Source of the DNA: Glaciecola nitratireducens FR1064 | GTDB lineage: Bacteria; Pseudomonadota; Gammaproteobacteria; Enterobacterales; Alteromonadaceae | Direction of reading: 5' to 3' | DNA: 64,000 bases | Assembly: GCF_000226565.1 (NCBI RefSeq) | Contig: NC_016041.1 | Span: 2,170,001-2,234,000 of the forward strand | In this document: one piece after another, positions 55,195 through 63,648 of the stretch | How positions within the stretch are numbered: position 1 is the first letter of the stretch | Layout of the letters: each line of letters starts with the position of its first letter | The notes under the pieces: model-generated | The model's input: only the letters and a program-made list of their open reading frames with translations | Told to the model about the DNA's origin: nothing | The model's database searches: none | Position numbers and translations under genes: made by a program

Positions 55195-57194
55195 TTCAAT
55201 TGTTCCTTCAAGTTAACTTCAAGTACAACCGACTGTAGTCCATTTAATTGAACACTCACAAAAGCATCAGAACGTTTCCTGGCAACCTGCATTTCATATG
55301 CAATACCATTCAGTAAATCGTTTGCTGCGTAGGCTCCCTCGCTTACTTGCCACTCTGTTAACAGCGAAATTGGCAACTTAACTGTTACCGTCGATAAGTC
55401 GTCTTCACTAAAATTACTTACCACGATTAGCGCCTTATTCTCAGTCCACCTGACAAATGCAAATTGTGCATTTGAATATTCATTCGTGCTGTCAACTTGT
55501 GCACTTGTAACGTTAAATGAATGCAAGCTTTGATATTTTCCAAGCATAGTTGGATGATTTGCAGAAATGAGCATTACGCGTTCATAAAACGCACGTAGTT
55601 GTTTTTCAAACTCTGTCGATTGACCACCATCGAACTTACCGTTGTTCATGTACCGCTGATGAGCAGGTACCCCAGCATAATCAAATATCGTGGTTCGTGA
55701 TGGATCACCAAAACCCGTTTCCTCTGAACCATCCTCGCCCACATCTTGCGCAAAATAAAGCATCGTTGGTGACTTGCTGATTAAGGCAGAAACCACCATT
55801 GCCGGCTTGCCTTTCTCAGCACTGCCTGCAAATTCATCGCTGGCAATGCGCTGTTCATCGTGATTTTCAAGAAAGTGCAGCATGTGTAGCTCAATATCAG
55901 CAAGGGACAATTGAATATCTTCTAGAGCTTGAGCATCGCCCTTTCCTTGCATTAATAATTTGAGCGAGTCGTAAAACTCTACCTTGTCATACAGGTAATC
56001 CATTTTGCCAAGCTGCAAATACTCACGATATAAGCTCGGGTTATATACTTCGGCCAATAAGAATGCATCCGGATTCTTTGCTTTAATCGATGAGTTTAGA
56101 AAGGACCAAAACTCAACCGGCACCATTTCAGCCATATCATAGCGAAAACCATCCACGCCTTTATCAAGCCAGTAATGCACTATTTGCTCAAATTTAATCC
56201 ATGAATCGGGAACGGATTTATCTTGCCAAAAAGCAGCGTGCTGACTCAGTGATTTATCCGCATATTCCTTCGGTAACCTATCAAAATCGTAGCTACCGTC
56301 TGGTTTTACACCGTAGTTCACTTTAATCGTTTCATACCAATCGTTAGCACTAGGTTGCGATTCACGTGCACCATTTCCCGTCCATTTAGCAGGCATTTCA
56401 ACAAATTTACCATCCGATAAGGGGTGCGCTTCGCCGCCCAATGGTTTATAGCCATTTTCGCTTAACGGCACTTTGAATGCTTCGCCAACCACATAGTAAA
56501 AATTATTATCGCGTGCATATTCAAGATCTGTGTTGTCGTTTTCACCAAAATCACTGACGCCCTCAGGCTTACTTAAGGACTCATAAGCGCGTGCAACATG
56601 ATTTGGCACAATATCAATAATGACTTTTAACTGCTGTTCGTGAGTGCGTTCGATCAACGCTTCAAACTCGGCGAGTCTATTTGCGGGATCATCAGCTAAA
56701 TCGGGGTTAACGTTGTAGTAGTCTTTGACTGCATAGGGAGAACCCGCGCGTCCTTTCACCACATCAGGATCATCGAGCGTGATACCAAGCTCTTTATAAA
56801 CATTGTCTGTGTAATCATTAACAACGGCGTGATGAGGAACACCGGTATACCAAACATAGGATGCACCAAGTGCCTTGATGCTTTGCAATGCTGCTGCATC
56901 AAAGTCGCTAAACTTACCCACGCCATTTTCCTCTAGCGTTCCCCACGGCTTATTGGTCTCATTTGTGTTTCCAAATAAACGAGTGAACACTTGATAGACC
57001 ACTGGTTTACCCTCACCTTGCGCCGCGTGAGGATGAGTATCGATAATAGTTTGCTGTGTGTTTTTCATTTGCTTTGTTTCGCTTGTATTATTGGACGCCT
57101 GCTGCGGGTCTGATGGTGAACAAGCACCCATTACAATGACCGAACATGCGAGGGCTAACAAGGTGCAAAAGTGACGTTTGCGGATAGAAGACAT
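55191..57194 (-). CDS. GH13 alpha-amylase-type lipoprotein
   Basis: 667 residues. Lipobox VMGACSP gives Cys25, so it is a membrane-anchored enzyme. All conserved GH13 regions are present: region I DIVPNHVAR (~194-202), region II GFRYDMAEM with nucleophile D353, region III LLAEVYN with acid/base E382, region IV FLENHDEQ with D446. N-terminal insert is rich in Asn and Thr. It cleaves alpha-1,4-glucans near the envelope, giving maltodextrins. AGGGA precedes the ATG at 57194, 9 nt after the DUF5989 stop, so it is tightly coupled to the SxtJ/DUF5989 genes. The sequence differs from the common MalS type; the exact product is not clear. Confidence 0.93.
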   Translation of the reverse strand: MSSIRKRHFCTLLALACSVIVMGACSPSDPQQASNNTSETKQMKNTQQTIIDTHPHAAQGEGKPVVYQVFTRLFGNTNETNKPWGTLEENGVGKFSDFDAAALQSIKALGASYVWYTGVPHHAVVNDYTDNVYKELGITLDDPDVVKGRAGSPYAVKDYYNVNPDLADDPANRLAEFEALIERTHEQQLKVIIDIVPNHVARAYESLSKPEGVSDFGENDNTDLEYARDNNFYYVVGEAFKVPLSENGYKPLGGEAHPLSDGKFVEMPAKWTGNGARESQPSANDWYETIKVNYGVKPDGSYDFDRLPKEYADKSLSQHAAFWQDKSVPDSWIKFEQIVHYWLDKGVDGFRYDMAEMVPVEFWSFLNSSIKAKNPDAFLLAEVYNPSLYREYLQLGKMDYLYDKVEFYDSLKLLMQGKGDAQALEDIQLSLADIELHMLHFLENHDEQRIASDEFAGSAEKGKPAMVVSALISKSPTMLYFAQDVGEDGSEETGFGDPSRTTIFDYAGVPAHQRYMNNGKFDGGQSTEFEKQLRAFYERVMLISANHPTMLGKYQSLHSFNVTSAQVDSTNEYSNAQFAFVRWTENKALIVVSNFSEDDLSTVTVKLPISLLTEWQVSEGAYAANDLLNGIAYEMQVARKRSDAFVSVQLNGLQSVVLEVNLKEQLK

Positions 57195-57203
57195 GCGATA
57201 TCC

Positions 57204-57356
57204 CTAAAATAAGGTGTAAATAAAAGTAGCAAGTGATGACTGCTGTGTCGCCACAACAATACCGCCCAATAAAGCCAGAATAATAATAATTGGCAACAGC
57301 CAAAGCTTTTTACGTACTCTTAGAAAAGCCCATAAATCTTGTAAAAATTCAGTCAT
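57204..57356 (-). CDS. DUF5989-type small membrane protein
   Basis: A 50-residue frame I translated from the minus strand. It starts MTEFLQDLWAFLRVRKKLWL, has a hydrophobic core (LPIIIILALLGGIVVA) and ends SSLATFIYTLF. The pattern E-F-L-x-x-L-W-x-F-L-R-x-R-K-K-x-W-L-L-P-I and the FIYTLF end match DUF5989 as I know it, a family regularly encoded next to SxtJ and carbamoyltransferase genes. One membrane helix with a basic cytoplasmic collar is expected. The ATG begins one base after the SxtJ stop and the stop is 9 nt before the GH13 start. Its partner or function is not known. Confidence 0.9.
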   Translation of the reverse strand: MTEFLQDLWAFLRVRKKLWLLPIIIILALLGGIVVATQQSSLATFIYTLF

Positions 57357-57357
57357 A

Positions 57358-57795
57358 TTAAAAAGGTTCCTCTAAGCGTTTCTTATCTTTTCTAGCATCC
57401 GTGTGTGTTTGCTTAACCCAGTTGCTCTGATTGTTTACCTGCTTTTTATACTGTAATTTGCCTAATGCCTTCATGATCAGTCCGATAGGTGTTATTACAA
57501 TATAAAAAACCAGTCCTAAAATTAACCTTGTGTTAAACCATCCCAAAACAGAGGCAATGATCATCCAAACATAATAAGGGTAGTAAATGCCTTTTGGATA
57601 AACGGCATAAAGTGACATCAATACACTGCTGACTGCGAGAGGCCAGTATGCCACCGCATGATTGAATAGCCACGGTAACAGAAGCGTAAATACGAAGGGA
57701 AAGGCAATTGACATAGTTAATGCAAATGAGCGCATCGCTCTCGTGTCATTGCTATTAGCCAGCGGTAACATCACGTTTTTCAGCCTATTTTTCAT
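57358..57795 (-). CDS. SxtJ-family membrane protein
   Basis: 145 residues with about four hydrophobic stretches (~25-45, 50-68, 75-90, 92-112) and a basic, Lys/Arg-rich tail. It matches the SxtJ family, first named in saxitoxin clusters but widespread beside NodU/CmcH-type carbamoyltransferases. The segment PKGIYYPYYVWMIIASVLGWFNTRLILGLVFY is the family core. Its role is not known; a membrane partner or transporter-like part for the carbamoyltransferase has been assumed. It starts 5 nt after the carbamoyltransferase stop. Confidence 0.88.
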   Translation of the reverse strand: MKNRLKNVMLPLANSNDTRAMRSFALTMSIAFPFVFTLLLPWLFNHAVAYWPLAVSSVLMSLYAVYPKGIYYPYYVWMIIASVLGWFNTRLILGLVFYIVITPIGLIMKALGKLQYKKQVNNQSNWVKQTHTDARKDKKRLEEPF

Positions 57796-57800
57796 GTCTA

Positions 57801-59717
57801 TTAATCCTTATCGAAAGTGATGTTTTTTGCAGCCTGTATTTGTTCATTTGGCTGTTCTGCCTTTAAAAGCACCACGTTTTGCATCACCAATACATCCATA
57901 TCCGTGGCCAAAAAACAGCGTATAGCATCATCAGGACTGCAAACGGGTGGCTCACCTCTGACATTAAAAGAAGTATTAATGACCATTCCAACGCCCGTTA
58001 GACGCTTAAACTCGCTGATAAGGCGATGAAATTTAGGATTAGTTGTTTTGTGAACGGTTTGTACTCGCGCTGAATTATCAACGTGAGTTATAGCTGGAAC
58101 TGAACTTCGGATTTGGTGCAGTTTCTCTAGTCCTTCCAGCTGAGAATTTTCTAATTTCAAGCAATGCTCGTTTCTAAGGTCGGCAACCATCAACATATAC
58201 GGGCTAGCAGCTTCCATGTCGAACCAGTGACTCAAGTCTTCACACAAAACGGCTGGTGCAAAAGGTCTGAAAGACTCCCGCTGCTTGATTTTAATGTTCA
58301 TCTGAGACTGCATTTGCGTATTGCGGGCATCACCGATAATCGAACGATTACCTAGCGCGCGAGGTCCAAATTCCATTGCATCTTGAAACCAACCGACCAC
58401 TTTTCCACTATCAAGATAGGCTGCAATTTGGCTGAACAATGCCTCGTCCTCAACGACAGAGAAAGGCAGTGACTTATTTTTGCAGGCGAGCTGGGCCTGT
58501 TCAGAGCTGAACTGACAGCCCAAATAAGCACCTTTCATGTGATCACGTTCTGCAAACTCACCTGATGCTTTATTAATCTCTAACAACTTTTTAGGATTTT
58601 GATAATACTTATGCCAAACTTGTAATGCTGCACCAACGGCACTCCCCGCATCGCCAGCGGCAGGTTGGATCCATATATGTTTAAACGGTCCTTCTCGGCT
58701 CAAGCGACCGTTGGAAACGCAGTTAAGAGCAACGCCGCCAGCCAGACAGAGGTTTTCACAAGCGGTTTGCTGATGTAAATATCCTGCTATTTTCAACACA
58801 ATTTCTTCGGTAACAACTTGAATAGAGCGCGCTAGGTTCATTTGTTTTTGTGTTGTCTCACTGTCATAAGGGTGAGCTGGTCCATCAAACAAACGATGAA
58901 ACTTTGCATTTGTCATCGTTTGACCCGCAGCATAGTCAAAATAATCCATGTCCAGCGAAAAGCTGCCGTCATCTCTTATATTGACTAAGTTCTGCTTGAT
59001 AATATCAACGTACTTTGGCTCACCGTATGGCGCTAAGCCCATCAATTTATATTCGCCACTGTTTACTTTAAAGCCACAGTACTGGGTAAACGCCGAGTAG
59101 AGTAAACCAAGAGAATGTGGAAAATGGATCTCAAATAAAGGGCTTAATTCACCCGATATACCGCGCCAAGCTGAGGACGTAGCCCACTCGCCTACACCGT
59201 CCAAGCATAGCACTGCTGCGTCATCAAACGGACTTGGAAAATAGGCAGCCGCGGCATGTGACTCATGGTGTTCACAAAAAAGTAGCTGCGGCACTTTGGG
59301 TTTTTTCTCTTTGTTTACTTCATCGAAATAAGATGTGCCGTTCGCTTGAGCCCGCTGCTCATGAATTAACTTGCGCAGTTCGGTGCGCAGTACCGATTTC
59401 AAATACAGCTTCTCTTTTAACCAAATAGGCATAGCGCGCAAAAATGACAAAAAACCGCGTGGCGCTGTTGCTAAATAGGTTTCAAGCAGTCGCTCGAACT
59501 TTAGCAGAGGTTTATCGTAAAACACCACTGCATCGATATTCTGCAAGTCGGTATTGGTGCTCTGCAAACAATATTGAATAGCCTGCGCAGGGAAATCAGG
59601 GTCATGCTTTATGCGACTAAAACGCTCTTCTTGCACTGCGCATTGAATATCACCATCGACTATTAGCGCCGCAGCGCTGTCGTGATAGAAAGCTGATATC
59701 CCTAAAATTTTTATCAT
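57801..59717 (-). CDS. NodU/CmcH/TobZ-type carbamoyltransferase
   Basis: 638 residues. N-terminal Kae1-like domain: ILGISAFYHDSAAALI (~4-19), EERFSRIKHD, metal-binding FCEHHESHAAAAYFPSPF (His near 150-154), CLDGVGEW near 171-178 and GGVALN at 327-332. The YrdC-like C-terminal part includes EFGPRALGNRS at ~449-459. These are the family marks of O-carbamoyltransferases, which use carbamoyl phosphate and ATP to carbamoylate a hydroxyl (for example on sugars or antibiotics). The target here is unknown. First gene of a compact minus-strand operon: carbamoyltransferase, SxtJ, DUF5989, GH13, GH31. Divergent from the SGNH pair, with 199 nt between starts. No ribosome site is evident. Confidence 0.93.
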   Translation of the reverse strand: MIKILGISAFYHDSAAALIVDGDIQCAVQEERFSRIKHDPDFPAQAIQYCLQSTNTDLQNIDAVVFYDKPLLKFERLLETYLATAPRGFLSFLRAMPIWLKEKLYLKSVLRTELRKLIHEQRAQANGTSYFDEVNKEKKPKVPQLLFCEHHESHAAAAYFPSPFDDAAVLCLDGVGEWATSSAWRGISGELSPLFEIHFPHSLGLLYSAFTQYCGFKVNSGEYKLMGLAPYGEPKYVDIIKQNLVNIRDDGSFSLDMDYFDYAAGQTMTNAKFHRLFDGPAHPYDSETTQKQMNLARSIQVVTEEIVLKIAGYLHQQTACENLCLAGGVALNCVSNGRLSREGPFKHIWIQPAAGDAGSAVGAALQVWHKYYQNPKKLLEINKASGEFAERDHMKGAYLGCQFSSEQAQLACKNKSLPFSVVEDEALFSQIAAYLDSGKVVGWFQDAMEFGPRALGNRSIIGDARNTQMQSQMNIKIKQRESFRPFAPAVLCEDLSHWFDMEAASPYMLMVADLRNEHCLKLENSQLEGLEKLHQIRSSVPAITHVDNSARVQTVHKTTNPKFHRLISEFKRLTGVGMVINTSFNVRGEPPVCSPDDAIRCFLATDMDVLVMQNVVLLKAEQPNEQIQAAKNITFDKD

Positions 59718-59916
59718 TTGGCCGGTTCTGTTTACAAACGAATCGTTAGTTTACTGATATTTTTGGTGTGAACTAGTCTAAGCCCAGTATTTAGCCAGTT
59801 TTTCGCACCGAATACGTATGCAACAATCCATTTACATGATTTTTACGCTTATTTTAGGATAAACTGACAGCAACAAAGACTCACTAGATTAAAAATACGA
59901 AGGTGCTTTAGCAAAT
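59718..59916. promoter_or_regulatory. Divergent promoter region of the carbamoyltransferase and SGNH units
   Basis: 199 bp between divergent start codons at 59717 and 59917. AT-rich; no clear palindrome matching GTAAATTTTAC is found here. AAGGTG lies 14-16 nt before the SGNH start, a rather long spacing. Shared control of the two operons is likely from the layout only. Confidence 0.4.
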
Positions 59917-61803
59917 ATGTCGGAAAACACGAAACAAAGTCCAGGAACGAGTTCCAGTGTTGATCAAAAGCGCCCTGTTTTTTATGTGATTGCTATTTTG
60001 TTACCTTTCGTATTGCTGCTTATACTTGAAGGTCTATTGCGCATATCAGGCTTTGGTAAGGAGTATCCTTTATTTGTTCCATCGAACTACAGTCAAGACT
60101 ATTTGCAAGCAAACCCCGAGGTAGTAAAACGTTTCTTTCATCAAGCAAAATTTGCTCCGCCTGTCGGCCCTGACACCTTTTTGTTTCAAAAGAGTAAAGA
60201 TCCGGACAGCATTCGCATTGTTTTGATGGGTGGGTCAACCGCAGCCGGTTTTCCATACGGTCGTTTCGGCTCCCCTGCTGGTATGCTGAATCAACGGATA
60301 AAAGCACAATTTCCAGATAGTCATGTTGAAATTATCTCAGTGGCAATGGCCAGCATTAATAGTTACGCGTTGTTGGATTTCGTTGATGAAGTCATAGAGA
60401 TTGAACCCGATGCCGTGCTCATTTACGCAGGTCACAATGAATACTTAGGCGTGATGGGCGTAGGCTCAGTTTATGCTTCAAACGGCAGTCACGCAGCCAA
60501 CTTACTATTTTTAAAATTGAAAGACTGGCGAGTTTTTCAGTTAATACAGTCAATCTACTACGCGCTCTTTCAAACACCTGTTGATGCCGATCATAGCGAT
60601 GGTTCACGCACCGTTATGGCGTCTGTAGCCAAAGAGAAAGCTATTGCTTTTGACTCAGCCTTGTTTGCACAAGGTTCAGCGCAGTTTGAACAAAACTTGA
60701 TGGCCATTCAGTCTGCACTACGCAACGCTAAGGTCCCTTTATATTTATCCACCATTGCATCTAATGAAATGGACTTGCCGCCGTTTTCCTCAAGCAATAA
60801 TCCCGATGTAGAGCAACTTATTGACCGAGCAAAACCTCGTTCAAATAGACGAATCATTCAACAAGGAGTGACGCTTTTGGAGCGCGGCGATACATCGGCC
60901 GATCTGGCTTACGCAGTCGCGCAAGCAATGTTAGACGAAAGTGACGAACGCGCCGCGGATTTCTTTACACTGGCAAAAGATTACGATCTTCTTCGTTTTC
61001 GAGCGCCATCTTCGTTTAATCATATTATTGAAGAAATTGCAGAGAAAAGTAGTGTAGGTAGCTCACCTACATTTTTAGTTGATAGTGAAGCCGCCATCAG
61101 GAACGACTCTAGTGGCAATATTATTGGTGCTCAACATATGTTGGAACATTTGCATCCAACACCCCGCGGCTACTTTTTAATTGCAGATTCGTTTTACCGA
61201 GCCTTATTAGCTAATGGTTTCTTTAATAAGCTACCCGCGGCAAGGCGGACGATTTCAGACTCGCAATTAACCGAACAAGCTTGGCGGAATATGCCACTTT
61301 CTGTTGTAGATCAGTTGGTAGGTGAGTATAAAATTTCAACACTTACTTCTGATTATCCCTTCACGAATAGCAAAATTAATGTGGCTGCGCCTAAGAGCGA
61401 TACCCCAATGCAGAAAATAGCGAAAAGACGCGTTGAGGGTGAACCGTGGATCACAACACAGCAAGAGCTTTTAGTGGTCTTGCAGCAGCAAAATAATATA
61501 AGTGAAGCAGCAAAAGCTGCTGGTCTGCTATATGATGCGTTGCCAAATGAGACCGAGGCCGCTCGCGTCGCTAGTTTGTTATATCTAGAAATAAACGAGC
61601 TTGGCTTTGCAGAATTTTACGCTCGTCGTGCGCTTGCCGATAGCATAAAAAACAAGCGAACAAACGCTAATTACTACCTCACTCTTGCTGAGGTTATTTA
61701 TAAATCAGGTGATATTTCAGGTGCCGTTTCTATATTAAATGAACTGTTAGAAATTGAACCTGATAATACACGCGCCATTACTATCAAGAATCAATTGAAT
61801 TAA
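59917..61803 (+). CDS. Membrane-anchored SGNH-fold protein with C-terminal TPR-like region (copy 1)
   Basis: 628 residues. One N-terminal membrane anchor (~20-42, FYVIAILLPFVLLLILEGLLRI). An SGNH-type catalytic region follows: block I GGSTAAGFP at 105-113 with Ser107, block III GHNEYLG at 172-178 with Asn174, block V HLHPTPRGY at 411-419 with His413 and Glu410. These match the Ser-Gly-Asn-His layout of GDSL/SGNH esterases and acyltransferases, with a long insert (~190-370). The C-terminus (~510-628) is TPR-like (ISEAAKAAGLLYDALPNETEAARVASLLYLE and GDISGAVSILNELLEIEPDNTRAI). The catalytic part is probably periplasmic. It is followed 5 nt later by a paralogue. Likely an esterase or O-acetyltransferase/transferase; substrate unknown. 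Confidence 0.88.
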   Translation: MSENTKQSPGTSSSVDQKRPVFYVIAILLPFVLLLILEGLLRISGFGKEYPLFVPSNYSQDYLQANPEVVKRFFHQAKFAPPVGPDTFLFQKSKDPDSIRIVLMGGSTAAGFPYGRFGSPAGMLNQRIKAQFPDSHVEIISVAMASINSYALLDFVDEVIEIEPDAVLIYAGHNEYLGVMGVGSVYASNGSHAANLLFLKLKDWRVFQLIQSIYYALFQTPVDADHSDGSRTVMASVAKEKAIAFDSALFAQGSAQFEQNLMAIQSALRNAKVPLYLSTIASNEMDLPPFSSSNNPDVEQLIDRAKPRSNRRIIQQGVTLLERGDTSADLAYAVAQAMLDESDERAADFFTLAKDYDLLRFRAPSSFNHIIEEIAEKSSVGSSPTFLVDSEAAIRNDSSGNIIGAQHMLEHLHPTPRGYFLIADSFYRALLANGFFNKLPAARRTISDSQLTEQAWRNMPLSVVDQLVGEYKISTLTSDYPFTNSKINVAAPKSDTPMQKIAKRRVEGEPWITTQQELLVVLQQQNNISEAAKAAGLLYDALPNETEAARVASLLYLEINELGFAEFYARRALADSIKNKRTNANYYLTLAEVIYKSGDISGAVSILNELLEIEPDNTRAITIKNQLN

Positions 61804-61808
61804 GACGA

Positions 61809-63632
61809 ATGAAAAAAAATCTCACAAAAAATAAGCATAGCGAGAATGGAAAGAAACAACGAGTTATCTTCTATGTAATTACGGCACTTATTCCACTCTT
61901 GTTTTTTGTTTTTCTTGAAATGGGTTTACGACTTGTTGGCTTTGGCAACTCGGCACCATTGTTTATCGAAAATCCAGCACATCCAAGTTATCAACTACCC
62001 CGCCCAGATGTCATGTCGCGTTATTTCCCAGAAAATGCGCCTAAACCTTCGGTCACCATGGAAGCTAACTTTATTCTTAAAGAAAAACCCAAGAATGGCT
62101 ACAGAGTAGTTGTGCAAGGAGGAAGCACTGCGGCAGGGTTCCCTTATGGTTTAGGTGCGAGTATCGCAGGTACGCTTGATCAACGCCTCAAAGCGAGCAT
62201 GCCTGGACGATATGTAGAAGTACTCAATACCGCCATGTCTGCGGTAAATAGCTACACCTTACTCGATTTTGCAGATGAAATTATTGAGCAAAAGCCCGAT
62301 GCCGTATTGATTTATGCGGGTCACAATGAGTTTCTTGGGATTTTAGGTGTCGGTTCGAACTATACAGCGATGGGCTCAGGGGCAACCACTAGATGGTTTT
62401 TATCTCTAAAAGATTTCAGAATCTTTCAGTTAATCCAGCGCATTTATTTCGGACTTGCCACTCCAGAAGAATCTGGAAATACCGTAAAAAAAGGCAATCA
62501 GCTCGTTACTTTAGAAGAACAGAAAACTGGCCAACAGTCTCGCACGTTTATGGCAAAAGTAGCGAAAAATAAAGCGATTGCGAAAGGCTCCAGCGTTTAT
62601 AAAGCAGGTCTCGCCCAGTTTGAAAACAATATGTCCGAACTACTCGCTAAATACAGAAAGGCAAACATTCAAGTTTATATTTCAACGATTGCGAGTAACC
62701 AAGCGGATCAAGCGCCTTTTTCTAGCCTACCGATTGAGAGTAAATTTATAGACTCAACAAATGCTTTTTTCTCTGGTATCGGAAAGATAAGCCGGCAACA
62801 GCAGCTTCGAGACTTGGGATCAGCTTCAATAACATTTTTAGAGTCAACATCAGCAGATTTACACTTTAAAATCGCTAATCTTGCACTACAGCTGAAACAA
62901 GCAAGTATTGCGAAAACACATTTTGCATTGGCACTAGAACATGACCAATTGCGCTTTAGAGCGCCGTCGGCAATAAATGACATTATTCGCAAACTGGCAA
63001 CACAATATAACGCTGTGCTAGTTGACGCAGAGAGCGAGCTTGCCATTCGCAGCCCTGACGGAATCGTAGGTAGCGCGATGATGTTGGAGCATCTGCATCC
63101 AAACCTACAGGGTTATTTTGTCATTTCAAACGCATTTTATGAAGCCATTGCGGCGAACGCCAATATAAAACCGTTTACTAAGGTCAGCATAGATAGAGCG
63201 TGGAGAGAGCGCTTAGTGCTTACACAAGAGGAATACTATGGTTTTGCGACCATATTGAATTTGACTTCTGACTATCCCTTTAGCCAAAACCCAACAACAC
63301 CGTCTCTGCCCAAACCAGGCGACTGGCAGCAGCAGTTGGGCTTAGACTTTTTTGTTAAAAAAATATCTTGGCTACAAATGATGGAAACCAGTTTAGAACG
63401 ATACCGAAGTGACAATAATCCAACAATGATGGCTAAAGCGATACAAATTCTCGCCGATGCACTGCCGCACAACGGCTTATATAATCTACAAATTGCTGAG
63501 ATCAAGTTTACCCAGCAGCGCTTCAGTGAGTCTTTGTACTATTACCAGCGTGCAAAACGCGCTGGTGCCCTAGGAGAAGCAATAGATAACAACATTAAAC
63601 TAATTCAAGCTGCTTTGCCCGAGGTGAAGTAG
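61809..63632 (+). CDS. Membrane-anchored SGNH-fold protein with C-terminal TPR-like region (copy 2)
   Basis: 607 residues, a clear paralogue of the gene before it: same N-terminal anchor (VIFYVITALIPLLFFVFLEMGLRLVGFG), GGSTAAGFP with Ser106, GHNEFLG with Asn173, and HLHPNLQGY near residue 418 for the His block. All four SGNH residues are present in both copies, so both are probably active. The two proteins differ in the insert and in the TPR-like end (ALPHNGLYNLQIAEIKFTQQRFSESLYYYQRA). Tandem duplication with retained active sites suggests two related substrates or a heteromer. Stop at 63632; a Usp gene converges 16 nt later. Confidence 0.88.
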   Translation: MKKNLTKNKHSENGKKQRVIFYVITALIPLLFFVFLEMGLRLVGFGNSAPLFIENPAHPSYQLPRPDVMSRYFPENAPKPSVTMEANFILKEKPKNGYRVVVQGGSTAAGFPYGLGASIAGTLDQRLKASMPGRYVEVLNTAMSAVNSYTLLDFADEIIEQKPDAVLIYAGHNEFLGILGVGSNYTAMGSGATTRWFLSLKDFRIFQLIQRIYFGLATPEESGNTVKKGNQLVTLEEQKTGQQSRTFMAKVAKNKAIAKGSSVYKAGLAQFENNMSELLAKYRKANIQVYISTIASNQADQAPFSSLPIESKFIDSTNAFFSGIGKISRQQQLRDLGSASITFLESTSADLHFKIANLALQLKQASIAKTHFALALEHDQLRFRAPSAINDIIRKLATQYNAVLVDAESELAIRSPDGIVGSAMMLEHLHPNLQGYFVISNAFYEAIAANANIKPFTKVSIDRAWRERLVLTQEEYYGFATILNLTSDYPFSQNPTTPSLPKPGDWQQQLGLDFFVKKISWLQMMETSLERYRSDNNPTMMAKAIQILADALPHNGLYNLQIAEIKFTQQRFSESLYYYQRAKRAGALGEAIDNNIKLIQAALPEVK

Positions 63633-63648
63633 GAATATAGAAAAACAA

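Noticed and set aside
57088-57303. 71-residue minus-strand frame overlapping GH13 and DUF5989
   Set aside because: It overlaps the start of the GH13 lipoprotein and the better 50-residue DUF5989 frame, and has no coherent protein features.
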